The notes: generated by a model not told the origin, from the sequence alone. Numbered from the stretch's first letter, positions 7,447 to 15,997 are shown. The stretch is DNA of 64,000 bases from CAZJRB01 sp964547995 (GCA_964547995.1 CAZJRB010000019.1:10184-74183); one strand, 5' to 3'. Numbers and translations are program-made.

Positions 7447-9783
7447 TTATACGTCCGTCCACAGGCCGTCGAACTGGAACAGGAAATCGATCATCTCGAC
7501 GTGCTTTGTGTCGTTTCCGCCCTTGGTGGAGGATGCCTCGACCCAATCGAAGCCGCCGATCGAGATATCGCTCAGGCCGAAGGACAACAGGGCCCAATCG
7601 TCGCTCGCGGTGAGATGGTCGTCTCCGAGCGAATCGAAGAGCCACGCCCGGTCCTCGCCTCCGCCGGAGGCATCGGCTTCGACAGAATCGAAGAACTTGG
7701 CCTGGTTGCAGTACGTGGCGCCGGACAACACGGCTTCGCCGAGCGAGCCGCGGAAGACGTCGTCCTCCTCCGAATCGAACAACTCGGCCACATCGTGGCC
7801 GCCGAGCGAGGCGTCGCCCCGAATCTCCTCGAACTGCCTGACCCGGTTGACGTAGCCGTCGCCCTGCATGCCTCCTTCGACGGGCGAGGCGTAGAAGGTG
7901 TCGTCGTTTTCGGAATCGAAGAGCATGGCAATGTCATAACCGCCGGCGGGTGCAAAGGCATGGACCTCTTCAAAATACCTCACCAGATTGGAGACGCCGT
8001 CGCCGGCCCCGTCCCGGTACAACGCGGTCTCGGTCGGCGTGGCCCGGAGAATATCGTCGCCGGGCGAATCGTAGATCCTCGCGGTGTCGTGACCGCCTGC
8101 CGTGGCAAAAGCGTTTATCGAATTGAAGGAGGTCGCCTTCACGGAGAAGCCGTCGCCGGTCAACCGGGCGTATCTTGGCGCGGTAACGAGCATATCGTCG
8201 CCGGGCGAGTCGTAGAGGTTGGCGGTATCGTTGCCGCCGCCCCCGTCTGCTTCGACCGACTCGACCGCCGCAAAGTTGACGGCCCAGCTCTCGCCGATGA
8301 GCACCCCCGCATTCGCCCACAGTTCGAGCGTCTCGTCGCCCGCGGAGCCGGTCAGGATCACCGTGTCTTCGCCACCCAGACCGTCGAACGAAAGGGTGCT
8401 GACGGACGGATCAACGGCCACGGCAACACCGTTGACCGTCAAGACCGAGCCGTCGAGGGTCTCTGCGGCGACGAACTCGAACCGATCGTTGCCTTCGGTG
8501 CCCTCGAACATCACGACGCCGCTTTCCGTGATGCCCTCCGGGGGAATCGGGCCTGGGGGAAGTGGAAAGGGATCCCAGCCGATCCCCGACATGAAAATCG
8601 TTTTCGAGAGCCACGCAGCCGCGTAGTCCGGGCCGCGGGCCGCATTGGCGGCAAGGATCGCGTCGATAGCGAAGTCGACGCCGGGAACAACAGGGTCAAC
8701 GCCACCGGAGTTCATGAGCAACACGACGCTGTCGACCTGCGTGAAGTCCAATAGGGGGTCGATATTGGTGAAGTCAGTAAACGGGCGATATTCCGAGAAT
8801 GGAACAGTGCCGTCCGAGTACTGGAATACCCTGTACGGCGGCGGCGTGACAGTTCTTGCCGCAGCATCGGTAACCGTGATTGTATACTCGATGCTGCCCA
8901 CAAGCCCCGGACCGGGCGACGGGACTTGCATCCAGTCGAACTCAATCCGGAAACCTTGATTGCCCGCTAGAGTAACCAGGTCGTGGATCGCACCATCGTC
9001 ATACGTCAATCTTGCCTGAGTACTATCAGCCCCTCCGAAAGTGTACAGACCGTCGCCGCTCGCCATCGTACCGATCGTCCCGGCAGCACGAACCGGAGAG
9101 ACGGGATTGGTCACGTTAACCCATAATTCCCGGTCTGCGAATTCGTCCCCCGGATTCCATGACGGAAGCGTTAAGGGGTTGTCGCGGTAAAGAGGCGGGG
9201 GAGGGGGCGGAACGGGCGCAGGGGGCCAGTCTATGATCGCGTAAGAGTCGAATGGATTCGGCACGTCAAAATCGTCGATGAACAGCATCCCAGTCGTCAC
9301 AACCACGCCATCAACCACGGTGAACGTGTCCGGATTGGCTCCGGCGGTAATGAACGCGCCGGGCGGAACTGCCTCAATGTAGTACGTGGTCCCGCCGCCG
9401 AGATCAACCAGCGGCGCGTCGCCCGGATCATCGGGGTACTGGTAGCTGCCGCCTACCAGGCTCATCGTATCCGCCGGGACCGTCAAAGCCGTGCCATACG
9501 GGGTACCGCCGTAGGTGCCTTGGTATATATTGATCGTAACCGGTTGCGCCTGGGGCGGCACCGTCCACGGCGGATCGCCGGTGATAATCCCATTGTAGTC
9601 CACATCCTCGTACACCATCCCGCTAATCGAGGCGAGCAGGTTTCGCTGCTCGCACCGCTCAAACCGAAGAAGCCGAGACTCTAAGGCCCGCACCCGGCTG
9701 CCGCGGCCGTGATCCTTGACCGAAAGACCCCGGAAAGGAGAAGTGGCGGAAGAGCAAAGTTGCCGAAATCGTCTGTGCATCAT
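7447..9783 (-). CDS. Large extracellular repeat protein with planctomycetal N-terminal motif, SdrD_B-like domain and RTX-like repeats
   Basis: 778 residues. The N-terminus lacks an ordinary signal peptide but has RALESRLLRFERCEQRNLLA (33-52), the 'LExR..LL' motif that marks many exported planctomycete proteins. Residues about 53-145 resemble an SdrD_B/Cna-type domain ('SISGMVYEDVDYNG'). A middle domain begins DDFDVPNP and shares its layout with the PEP-CTERM protein encoded just upstream. From residue 516 there are five full repeats and one partial repeat of about 47 residues, each starting GGxDxAxLxDSxxDD, probably Ca2+-binding. The likely role is a surface or matrix protein. The ribosome site is weak; ATG 9783 or 9780 is possible. 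Confidence 0.75.
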   Translation of the reverse strand: MMHRRFRQLCSSATSPFRGLSVKDHGRGSRVRALESRLLRFERCEQRNLLASISGMVYEDVDYNGIITGDPPWTVPPQAQPVTINIYQGTYGGTPYGTALTVPADTMSLVGGSYQYPDDPGDAPLVDLGGGTTYYIEAVPPGAFITAGANPDTFTVVDGVVVTTGMLFIDDFDVPNPFDSYAIIDWPPAPVPPPPPPLYRDNPLTLPSWNPGDEFADRELWVNVTNPVSPVRAAGTIGTMASGDGLYTFGGADSTQARLTYDDGAIHDLVTLAGNQGFRIEFDWMQVPSPGPGLVGSIEYTITVTDAAARTVTPPPYRVFQYSDGTVPFSEYRPFTDFTNIDPLLDFTQVDSVVLLMNSGGVDPVVPGVDFAIDAILAANAARGPDYAAAWLSKTIFMSGIGWDPFPLPPGPIPPEGITESGVVMFEGTEGNDRFEFVAAETLDGSVLTVNGVAVAVDPSVSTLSFDGLGGEDTVILTGSAGDETLELWANAGVLIGESWAVNFAAVESVEADGGGGNDTANLYDSPGDDMLVTAPRYARLTGDGFSVKATSFNSINAFATAGGHDTARIYDSPGDDILRATPTETALYRDGAGDGVSNLVRYFEEVHAFAPAGGYDIAMLFDSENDDTFYASPVEGGMQGDGYVNRVRQFEEIRGDASLGGHDVAELFDSEEDDVFRGSLGEAVLSGATYCNQAKFFDSVEADASGGGEDRAWLFDSLGDDHLTASDDWALLSFGLSDISIGGFDWVEASSTKGGNDTKHVEMIDFLFQFDGLWTDV
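7450..8238 (-). repeat. Coding repeats, about 47 residues, GGxDxAxLxDSxxDD type
   Basis: The units begin with GGNDTANLYDSPGDD, GGHDTARIYDSPGDD, GGYDIAMLFDSENDD, GGHDVAELFDSEEDD and GGEDRAWLFDSLGDD, then a degenerate last one (GGNDTKHVEMID). The acidic Asp-rich first third resembles calcium-binding RTX/hemolysin-type turns but with much longer spacing, so this is not the nonapeptide RTX repeat. Confidence 0.75.
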
Positions 9784-9892
9784 TGTTGTCGTCTCTGGAA
9801 GTTGTCACCATTCTCGGTCGGCGGAAGAGTTGCCAAGGGGGGCAAATCCGTGCCGCGGTCACTATTCCGCCGAGGCGGCATCGTGCCAAATC

Positions 9893-10759
9893 TCACCGCT
9901 TTCGCCGATAGAATCCGTACGCGGCAAAAACGGCGATTCCCAGCCCGAGCATCGCCAAGGTCGACGGCTCCGGCACGGCTGCTATCCGGTCCAACGCAAA
10001 GTCTACGTTGGGTATCCCGTCAGCATTGAAAAAGAAAAGTAAACTGTCTATTGCCCCAAAGTCCGCACTTCCCTGCTGCGTGAATTCGGTGAAGGCAACC
10101 GAAAGCGTCGTAGGAGTGGATGAATTGACTGCATAACCCCACCAACTGAGCGAGCCGCCGGTCGGACTGGTCGCGACAATCCCCACCTGTAAACCCCGCG
10201 GATCGACTCCGTCCGTGGAAGCGAAGTTCAACACGAGGCGATCGTTTCCGCCTGCGCGCAGGTTGAAGCCGGTATCCGGATCCCCATCGTTGTCCATATC
10301 CCTGGCATTGTTCACCTCCAACTGTATCGGATTGTAGACCGGGGGTCTCAGTTGCAGAGGATCGGGCGACATCGCGACGCCGTTGCCATCAACTTGACTG
10401 TCAAAATCAGATCCATCGTACTGCAACGTCAATCGCGACCCCGCACGGCCGGCCGTTGCGATCTGGAGCAGACTCTGACCCGAATAGTCGCTGCCGTACA
10501 TGGATATAACGGACAGGGGCTCGGCCGTGCCGAGTGTCTCAACCCACATATCGCGTTCCCCAAGCGCGCCTGCGCCGGGTTGCGTGCGGAAAAACCTGTT
10601 GGGTGGGGTTGGGTCGCTGATATTCACGATCCACTGCATAGGGTTCGGGAGATCGAAATCATCAATGACAATGGCACCTTTTGCCCCCGGCGCACAGACC
10701 AACAACCACGCAACTGCGCAAAAAGCTACAACGCCCCTGGCTATTGGTCGAACGTGCAT
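9893..10759 (-). CDS. PEP-CTERM sorting-domain protein
   Basis: 288 residues from the ATG at 10759, chosen over a GTG 27 nt upstream because GGGGTGAG sits 3-4 nt before it and the signal peptide then starts correctly (MHVRPIARG, hydrophobic core to about residue 28). The C-terminus is a textbook PEP-CTERM: VPEPSTLAMLGLG, a transmembrane stretch, then RRKR. Such proteins are recognised, cut and released or anchored by exosortases. The body is beta-rich and starts 'VIDDFDLPNP', like the middle domain of the next gene. It is co-directional with that gene, 109 nt apart. No canonical exosortase is present in the window. Confidence 0.88.
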   Translation of the reverse strand: MHVRPIARGVVAFCAVAWLLVCAPGAKGAIVIDDFDLPNPMQWIVNISDPTPPNRFFRTQPGAGALGERDMWVETLGTAEPLSVISMYGSDYSGQSLLQIATAGRAGSRLTLQYDGSDFDSQVDGNGVAMSPDPLQLRPPVYNPIQLEVNNARDMDNDGDPDTGFNLRAGGNDRLVLNFASTDGVDPRGLQVGIVATSPTGGSLSWWGYAVNSSTPTTLSVAFTEFTQQGSADFGAIDSLLFFFNADGIPNVDFALDRIAAVPEPSTLAMLGLGIAVFAAYGFYRRKR

Positions 10760-10840
10760 AAACTCACCCCAGGTTGCACAGCCCACTCAAAAACCGTGCA
10801 CCCTCTGTCTCGCCCGGAGTCTAGATCTAAACTACCTTAT

Positions 10841-10868
10841 ATGATAGACAATATCACCGATTATTCAA
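10841..10868 (-). promoter_or_regulatory. Candidate sigma70-type promoter for the PEP-CTERM gene
   Basis: On the minus strand TTGAAT (10863-10868) is followed after 16 nt by TATCAT (10841-10846), about 80 nt before the start codon. It matches the consensus at 4/6 and 5/6 positions. No other evidence. Confidence 0.4.
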
Positions 10869-11048
10869 GAACCAATTCCTACCAACCCCCTTGTTATACG
10901 ATCCTCTCCACCGAGGGTATGGGAAAAACCCGGGAATACAGATGATGCCCCCCCATTGGGCTTACATGTTGCCGTTCGCATGCAGTATATCCCCGGCCTT
11001 CATACCCGCACCTATCGCACGACCCGCCAAATCCACAATCAAGGCCGA

Positions 11049-12062
11049 TCATGCATGTTGATCGACCGCCTCATCGTCGGCCGGGCGGTGGATCAAGATA
11101 ATCCCCAGAATCGTCAGCACCACGCCGAGAACGAGCCACAGGTTCATCGACTCCCTGAAAAATATCCACCCGCCGACGACGGCCATGGCGACCTGTGACG
11201 CGTTCAGCACATTGGCATGGACAACCGTGGTCATCTCCAAGCCCTTGGAGATCGCCAGAAAGGCGATGAGGTTGAAACTGCCCGCGGCGACCATCCACCC
11301 AAACTGCTCGGGCGGGGTGTTGACCAGTTTTTCGAGCCCCAGCCGATAGACACTCAACGGTCCCAGGCTCACCATGGCCATGCCCGTGATGACGAAAACA
11401 ACGGCAGAAACGTGTGCAGTACGGGTGGCATGGCGGATGGCGGTGGTAAGCACGGCGTAGACGAACCCGGCAAAACAAGCGGCCGCGACTGCCAACACGG
11501 TCGTCACCGTCTCCGGTGGGGTTCTGCTGTGAGTTACCGATTCGCTTGCAACACCGGCGCTCATTGTCAGCAGGGGAATGGAAACGATCAGCAGCCCGAT
11601 AGCTCCGGCCGAGCGGAGCGAGACGCGTTCGCGCAGAAACACCCGCCCCAACAGTGCTGAGGTAGTGAGCATGACGACGAAGATTGCGGGAATGGTGATC
11701 GAAAGGCCGATCACGCCCAGGGCCCATTGCACCCCCTGGTTTGCCCCAGCCTGGCACACCAGTCCAACAAGCATCAATGCGGCGATGATCCGGATCGCCG
11801 GCCATGTCGGCAACCGGCGAATCGCCCGAACCAACAGCCACGGCCCCACAACCACGACCGTAATCAGCTCCTTGTTGAATGTCGCCCAAGTCGGGTCGCA
11901 ATCGTCTGCCAGTCGGCGCATGCAGAAGTTGGTGATCGTATAGCCCACAGCGGAGACCACACAACAGATCGTACCGGCAACGACGGTGCTGAAGCCAAAC
12001 GGTCGGAGAGGGGCAGGGGGGGCGGCTCGATTCACGCCCGCTATTCTAAGCGCCGACGGCAC
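11049..12062 (-). CDS. EamA/DMT-family transporter
   Basis: About 337 residues with ten predicted membrane helices in two homologous halves, the drug/metabolite transporter fold. Typical family features are the 'ALLGRVFLRERVSLRSAGAIGLLIVSIPLL' region closing the first half and 'GGWIFFRESMNLWLVLGVVLTILGIILI' closing the second. Substrates of DMT carriers are small metabolites or amino acids and cannot be predicted. The frame is open to 12179, but the extra N-terminus is hydrophilic and Cys-rich; the GTG at 12062 is a provisional start without a clear ribosome site, and a GTG at 12035 is also possible. It stands alone. Confidence 0.8.
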   Translation of the reverse strand: MPSALRIAGVNRAAPPAPLRPFGFSTVVAGTICCVVSAVGYTITNFCMRRLADDCDPTWATFNKELITVVVVGPWLLVRAIRRLPTWPAIRIIAALMLVGLVCQAGANQGVQWALGVIGLSITIPAIFVVMLTTSALLGRVFLRERVSLRSAGAIGLLIVSIPLLTMSAGVASESVTHSRTPPETVTTVLAVAAACFAGFVYAVLTTAIRHATRTAHVSAVVFVITGMAMVSLGPLSVYRLGLEKLVNTPPEQFGWMVAAGSFNLIAFLAISKGLEMTTVVHANVLNASQVAMAVVGGWIFFRESMNLWLVLGVVLTILGIILIHRPADDEAVDQHA

Positions 12063-12186
12063 GGAATAATAGGGGGAACCACCTTGCCAAACCACCCCCT
12101 GTCTTGCACAATATGGAGGGATATTACTCAAACTGCAAACGGATCGGAACGTTTTGCTTGAAAAACATCGTAGAGACAAGGGGCTG

Positions 12187-12236
12187 GGGATTGGGGGCTA
12201 GGGAAAAACTTTCGCCAAACAACAGCCCCCAGTCCC
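12187..12236. repeat. Inverted repeat upstream of the second UroD gene
   Basis: Arms 12187-12199 (GGGATTGGGGGCT) and 12224-12236 (AGCCCCCAGTCCC) pair over 13 bp with one mismatch. The left part, GGGATTGGGGGCTAG, recurs exactly at 13370-13384 at the other end of the neighbouring gene. Confidence 0.6.
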
Positions 12237-12308
12237 TGTTTTCCAGGGCGTATCACGTTTTCACAAACGCTGGCGTTTACAGCTTGAGATATTAGAAAAG
12301 GTGATCCG

Positions 12309-13370
12309 ATGAACTCCCGCGAGCGAGTGCTGACCACTTTCGCCCATCAAGAACCGGACCGCGTGCCGTGCTGGTGCGGGGCCTCGGCCGAGTTCTGGGC
12401 AAAGTGCCGGCGGGAATTGAATCTCGACGACGAGGGGCTCCGGCTGCGGTTCGGCGACGACTTCCGCCGCGTCTTCTCGCGCTACACGGGCCCGGAGCGG
12501 CCGCTGCGGCCCGGGGCCACCTACATCACCCCCTTCGGAATCGAGCGCGAGGGAATCGGCTACGGGCAACCGATGGATCACCCCTTGGCCGAAGCCGCGC
12601 TCGACGAAATCCACGCCTATCCCTGGCCCGATCCCGGCCAGTGGGACGTGTCGCACATCCGGGGCGAAGCCGAAGCTTACGGCGGCGAGTATGCCATTCT
12701 CGGCGGCGAATGGTCGCCCTTCTGGCACGACCTGATCGACCTGATCGGCATGGAGAACATGTACCTGAAGATGTACGATGCACCCGAGATCATCGACGCG
12801 CTGATTGAGCACACGGTCGATTTCTACTTCGAGGTGACCCGGCGGATTTTCGACGCCGCCGCCGGTGCAATCGACATCTTCTTCATCGGCAACGATTTCG
12901 GGAGCCAAAACGGGCCGCTGCTGGGCGAGGACCTGTTCCGGCGGTTTATTCTGCCCGACCTGAAACGGCTCGTCGATCTGGGGCACGACTACGATCTGAA
13001 GGTCATGTTGCACTGTTGCGGCGGCTTCCGGGAGCTGATCCCGGCGATGATCGAGATCGGGCTCGACGGGCTCCACACCCTCCAGCCGTGCTGCCGCGGC
13101 ATGGAGCTGCCGGCCCTGAAGGCCGATTTCGGCGACAAGATCGTGCTGAACGGCGCGATCGATTCGCAACACGTCCTGATCGACGGCACCCCGGAGTCCG
13201 TCCGCCGGCAAACCCGCGAGGTCCTGGACATCATGATGCCCGGCGGCGGCTACATCGCCGGCGCCAGTCATGACACGATCCTCGAAGAAACCCCCGTCGA
13301 GAACGTGCTGATGATGTTCGACACGATCCACGGGTACGGGGTGTACGGAGCTAGGGGACTAGGGGGCTAG
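12309..13370 (+). CDS. Uroporphyrinogen decarboxylase-like methyltransferase paralogue
   Basis: 353 residues of the UroD/MtaA superfamily, starting MNSRERVLTTFAHQEPDRVP. It has HCC at 235-237 in place of His-x-Cys, but the C-terminal Cys ligand of MtaA is replaced by a Ser-His-Asp triplet (GASHD, about 320-322). It is therefore a different subgroup from the protein at 450-1463, and whether it binds Zn is open. The ATG follows AAAGGTGA. The last codons (…YGARGLGG) are written by a G-rich 'ctaggggactagggggctag' sequence that continues into the intergenic repeat, so the native C-terminus may have been altered. It is monocistronic. Confidence 0.75.
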   Translation: MNSRERVLTTFAHQEPDRVPCWCGASAEFWAKCRRELNLDDEGLRLRFGDDFRRVFSRYTGPERPLRPGATYITPFGIEREGIGYGQPMDHPLAEAALDEIHAYPWPDPGQWDVSHIRGEAEAYGGEYAILGGEWSPFWHDLIDLIGMENMYLKMYDAPEIIDALIEHTVDFYFEVTRRIFDAAAGAIDIFFIGNDFGSQNGPLLGEDLFRRFILPDLKRLVDLGHDYDLKVMLHCCGGFRELIPAMIEIGLDGLHTLQPCCRGMELPALKADFGDKIVLNGAIDSQHVLIDGTPESVRRQTREVLDIMMPGGGYIAGASHDTILEETPVENVLMMFDTIHGYGVYGARGLGG

Positions 13371-13384
13371 GGATTGGGGGCTAG

Positions 13385-13518
13385 TACCTTGTGACAACTG
13401 AGATTGTGGGTTGTCGGGTGCCATGCCCACGCTTGTCGTGGGCATGTTTGCGGGCGTTGCAAAACATGCCCACGGCAAGCGTGGGCATGGCACCCACAAT
13501 TTCAATGGTCGTACGGTA
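13385..13518. mobile_element. Palindromic MITE-like element flanked by CTAG
   Basis: A 134-bp element begins TACC and ends GGTA, with CTAG immediately outside each end (13381-13384 and 13519-13522). Inside, two 34-bp arms (GGGTGCCATGCCCACGCTTG… and its complement) pair with one mismatch around a short GCGGGCGTTGC loop, and ATTGTGGGT is also mirrored further out. There is no coding capacity. A CTAG (YTAR) target duplication is typical of IS5-group insertions, so this may be a non-autonomous derivative; that is inference. A related element lies at 21823-21926. Confidence 0.6.
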
Positions 13519-13533
13519 CTAGGGAGTCGGGGC

Positions 13534-13558
13534 ATAAAGCCGCGACCGGCGGTCGCGC
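13534..13558. repeat. REP-like palindrome, ATAAAGCCGCGACC family (copy 1)
   Basis: ATAAAGCCGCGACCG is followed by GC and GGTCGCGC. The GCGACCG/CGGTCGC core is self-complementary. The same unit occurs at 27680, 33102, 42116 (double) and 60381. Confidence 0.75.
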
Positions 13559-13654
13559 CTTCGGACCCGCCGCTTGACACTGTTGTCATTGCCGACTTAT
13601 GGCACACCGACATTTTGCTGGTCCTCGATGCCGCTGTTGTGATACAATGCGCCT

Positions 13655-14293
13655 ATGGCCGACGCTAATCCCGAGACCATCGTCGAAAAGCCGTCCTTCT
13701 GGCAGTTCCAGTTCAACCTGCGGACGCTCTTCATCCTGACTGCCGTGTTTGCGCTGGGATTGGGGATGTGGGAGTGGCGCGGGCCGCTGGGGCTCTATTG
13801 GTTCGCCCTGGGGTCGGGGCTCGCGCTGGTCGTCGCCGGCGCGGCCCTGCGCAGAATCTGGTTGATCGTTTTGGGCATCCTCGTGCTCGTCGGGATCGAA
13901 GTCGGGTTGCGGTTCTCAATCGGGCAAACGAGAATCGCCTCGGGCAGCGGCTGGATCAACGTGGCGATTCCGTTTGAGGTGAGCGATGCCGCGACGGGCA
14001 AGCCGGTTGAAGACGCCTTTGTCCGCGTGGCGGCCGGCGCCCAATTTGCCGCCGTGACCGACGCCGACGGATCGGCCCGGGTCGATGCAGAGTTGGTCTT
14101 CATCAGCCAGGAGTACCAATCGCTTTTCGGACGCCTCGGCACGAGTTGGATCGGCTTCGACGGGATCACCGCCCAAGTCGACGCGGAAGGCTACCAACCG
14201 GTCAGGTTGCTGCTCGACGAGCAACTCGGCCGAAAACACGACATCCGCAAAGACACGCTACCGGCCGTCCGCATCGAGCTGAAGCGGGAGTGA
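13655..14293 (+). CDS. Membrane protein with C-terminal carboxypeptidase-regulatory-like domain
   Basis: 212 residues. The N-terminus carries the planctomycete motif 'FQFNLRTLFILTAVFALGLGMW', a first helix at about 21-40. Two more hydrophobic segments follow (about 47-68 and 69-90). The rest is soluble, with 'EVSDAATGKPVEDAFVRVAAG…AAVTDADGSARV', a beta-sandwich typical of carboxypeptidase-regulatory/transthyretin-like folds. The function is unknown; possibly an envelope protein displaying the sandwich outside. It sits 50-70 nt upstream of the DUF1080 gene on the same strand and might be co-transcribed. Confidence 0.6.
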   Translation: MADANPETIVEKPSFWQFQFNLRTLFILTAVFALGLGMWEWRGPLGLYWFALGSGLALVVAGAALRRIWLIVLGILVLVGIEVGLRFSIGQTRIASGSGWINVAIPFEVSDAATGKPVEDAFVRVAAGAQFAAVTDADGSARVDAELVFISQEYQSLFGRLGTSWIGFDGITAQVDAEGYQPVRLLLDEQLGRKHDIRKDTLPAVRIELKRE

Positions 14294-14364
14294 CCGCTGT
14301 GTGCGGTGCTTTGCAATCGGGCGGCAAATGAGGTACCATGCGAAAAAACCCCAGGAGTTGCCCA

Positions 14365-15057
14365 ATGTCTCTCCCGCGATCAATTCCAGCCGTCTTCGCA
14401 GTTCTCTTCGCCGTCGGGTTGTCTTGCCCGGCGACGGCAATCGCCGACAACAAGAAGCCGAAAGAACAACCCAAGCCCGGCGAGTGGATCGAAATGTTCA
14501 ACGGCAAGGACCTGACCGGCTGGGACGCCGCCGGGGGGACAAAGTACAAAGACGGCGGCGAGGAAAAGCCCGTCTGGACCGTCCGGGACGGCATGATCTG
14601 CTGTGCCGGCAAGGGCTACGGCTTCTTGACCTACGACAAGGAGCTGCGCGACTTCGTCATCCACGTCGAATACCGCATGTCGAAGGGCTGCAACAGCGGC
14701 CTGGGGATCCGCGGCAAGAAGTACAACGGCAAGCGCAACACCCGGGCGTCGACCTCCGGCTACGAGATGCAGATTATCGACGACGCGGGCCGCAAGCCGG
14801 GTAACCATTCGAGCGGCTCGCTCTACCGCTACGTCGCCCCGAAGGAGAACGCCACGCTCCCGGCCGGCGAGTGGAACGTCGTCGAGATCGAGTGCCGCGG
14901 CCCGAAAATCCGAATCACCATGAACGGCAAACTGATCCACGACGTCGACCAGTCCCAGAACGACAAGATCAAGAAGAAGCCCCTTCAAGGCTACTTCTCG
15001 ATGCAGAACCACGGACGGAAGATCGAGTTCCGCAACCTGCGGCTGAAGGAACTGTAG
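14365..15057 (+). CDS. DUF1080 (3-keto-disaccharide hydrolase-like) secreted protein
   Basis: 230 residues from the ATG at 14365, which has AGGAG at 8-nt spacing; an ATG 27 nt upstream lacks one. A signal peptide (about 1-28, ending TAIA/DNK) precedes a concanavalin-like sandwich with the DUF1080 signatures 'WIEMFNGKDLTGWD' near the N-terminus, 'GCNSGLGIRG' in the middle and 'GYFSMQNHGRKIEFRNLRLKEL' at the end. Members hydrolyse 3-keto-sugars or act as binding modules in planctomycete glycan breakdown. No sugar oxidoreductase partner is close by. The stop codon abuts a strong palindrome. Confidence 0.85.
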   Translation: MSLPRSIPAVFAVLFAVGLSCPATAIADNKKPKEQPKPGEWIEMFNGKDLTGWDAAGGTKYKDGGEEKPVWTVRDGMICCAGKGYGFLTYDKELRDFVIHVEYRMSKGCNSGLGIRGKKYNGKRNTRASTSGYEMQIIDDAGRKPGNHSSGSLYRYVAPKENATLPAGEWNVVEIECRGPKIRITMNGKLIHDVDQSQNDKIKKKPLQGYFSMQNHGRKIEFRNLRLKEL

Positions 15058-15121
15058 GGTAGCCACGGTCGCCGGACCGTGGTTTGAGCGGCCCATCCAC
15101 GGTCTGGCGACCGTGGCTACC
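15058..15121. terminator. Palindrome between convergent genes, possible bidirectional terminator
   Basis: 25-bp arms 15058-15082 (GGTAGCCACGGTCGCCGGAC…) and 15097-15121 pair with one mismatch around a 14-nt loop. The left arm starts right after the DUF1080 stop, and the right arm contains the stop codon of the opposing DUF1559 gene. There is no T-run, so termination is inferred from position and stem strength; it could equally be a captured palindromic repeat. Confidence 0.5.
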
Positions 15122-15914
15122 ACTCGCGCTCGTCGCCGGTGTCCAACAGGCGGCGGTAGACCGAATAGTCGATATCCTGGTTGATGAATCGCACGTTGCC
15201 GTTGCAGAGTGCAGCGTTCACGCCGCCGCTGTGGTAGCTTGACGGCCTGGCATATTTGATCTCCTGCGGCCGGTCGCCGGCATCCACACATCGGTTGATC
15301 CCGCTGCACGGGCCGGGCTCCTCGAACGCGACCATGCCGACGTCGGCAATCGTCGTGTCGGTCCAGCGGCCCGCCTGGATGTTCTCGGAGAGAAGCAAGG
15401 TGTTTGCCGCGCCGTCGTGATTCTCGACGTAATCCAAGGAGACTCCCTTGAATTTCATGCAGACGCCGTTATTGACGTCGCCCGACTCGTCCACCACGCC
15501 GCAGTTGACGACGTAAGCCAACGGGCCCGAGTCGCGGACCTCCGGCAGCGGGGGATCGGCCGGGCAGACCAGCGACGGCAAGTAAACCGCTTTTTCCTCG
15601 CCGCCTTGCCACGTTTTCCACAGGTCTTCCTTGTCGAGAAAGGGCAATAACACGACCACCCAACCGGCCTCCGCGAATTCCTCCCCCTCGCCGCTTCCAA
15701 GGCGATTGACGTAGCCGGGAAAACCGGGGTGGAACCCGTCGTACGCCTGCATGGCCTCGGCGAGCTGTTCCTGGTTGTGCAGACACACATTCCGCCGGGC
15801 CGCCTCCCTTCCGTTGAGGAGATACACGACCAGCACGGCCAGCCCGACAAGGGTGATCGCCGCGACGACCACCACCTCGACTCGCTTGACCCCGGAACGA
15901 TTAGCGGCAGGCAT
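15117..15914 (-). CDS. DUF1559 family pseudopilin-like protein
   Basis: 265 residues. An N-terminal membrane helix (about 12-35) follows a short basic leader. It is type-IV-pilin-like, but the canonical GFTLxE is replaced by 'VKRVEVVVVAAITLV'. The large extracytoplasmic DUF1559 domain ends with the family signature 'YHSGGVNAALCNGNVRFINQDIDYSVYRRLL' (only part quoted in family models as H-x-G-G-x-N…D-G-x-V-R-F). Planctomycetes encode dozens of these proteins, thought to be pseudopilins of a type II-like secretion or surface system. The stop codon lies in the palindrome shared with DUF1080. Confidence 0.82.
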   Translation of the reverse strand: MPAANRSGVKRVEVVVVAAITLVGLAVLVVYLLNGREAARRNVCLHNQEQLAEAMQAYDGFHPGFPGYVNRLGSGEGEEFAEAGWVVVLLPFLDKEDLWKTWQGGEEKAVYLPSLVCPADPPLPEVRDSGPLAYVVNCGVVDESGDVNNGVCMKFKGVSLDYVENHDGAANTLLLSENIQAGRWTDTTIADVGMVAFEEPGPCSGINRCVDAGDRPQEIKYARPSSYHSGGVNAALCNGNVRFINQDIDYSVYRRLLDTGDEREW

Positions 15915-15997
15915 GAGAGGTTCTCGTTTTTTTTACGGTTGGTTGATCGTTCGGCAAGAGCTGCAGCGCCTGTTTCTCCGCCCCGTGTTGCGGCTGT

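Noticed and set aside
9893..12062. Search for a canonical exosortase or PrsK/PrsR genes next to the PEP-CTERM gene
   Set aside because: The neighbour is an EamA transporter with a duplicated DMT fold; no Cys-Arg-His exosortase motif was found.
12261..13331. Long open frame antisense to the second UroD gene
   Set aside because: The Asp/Val-rich product without motifs is an artefact of the GC-rich coding strand.
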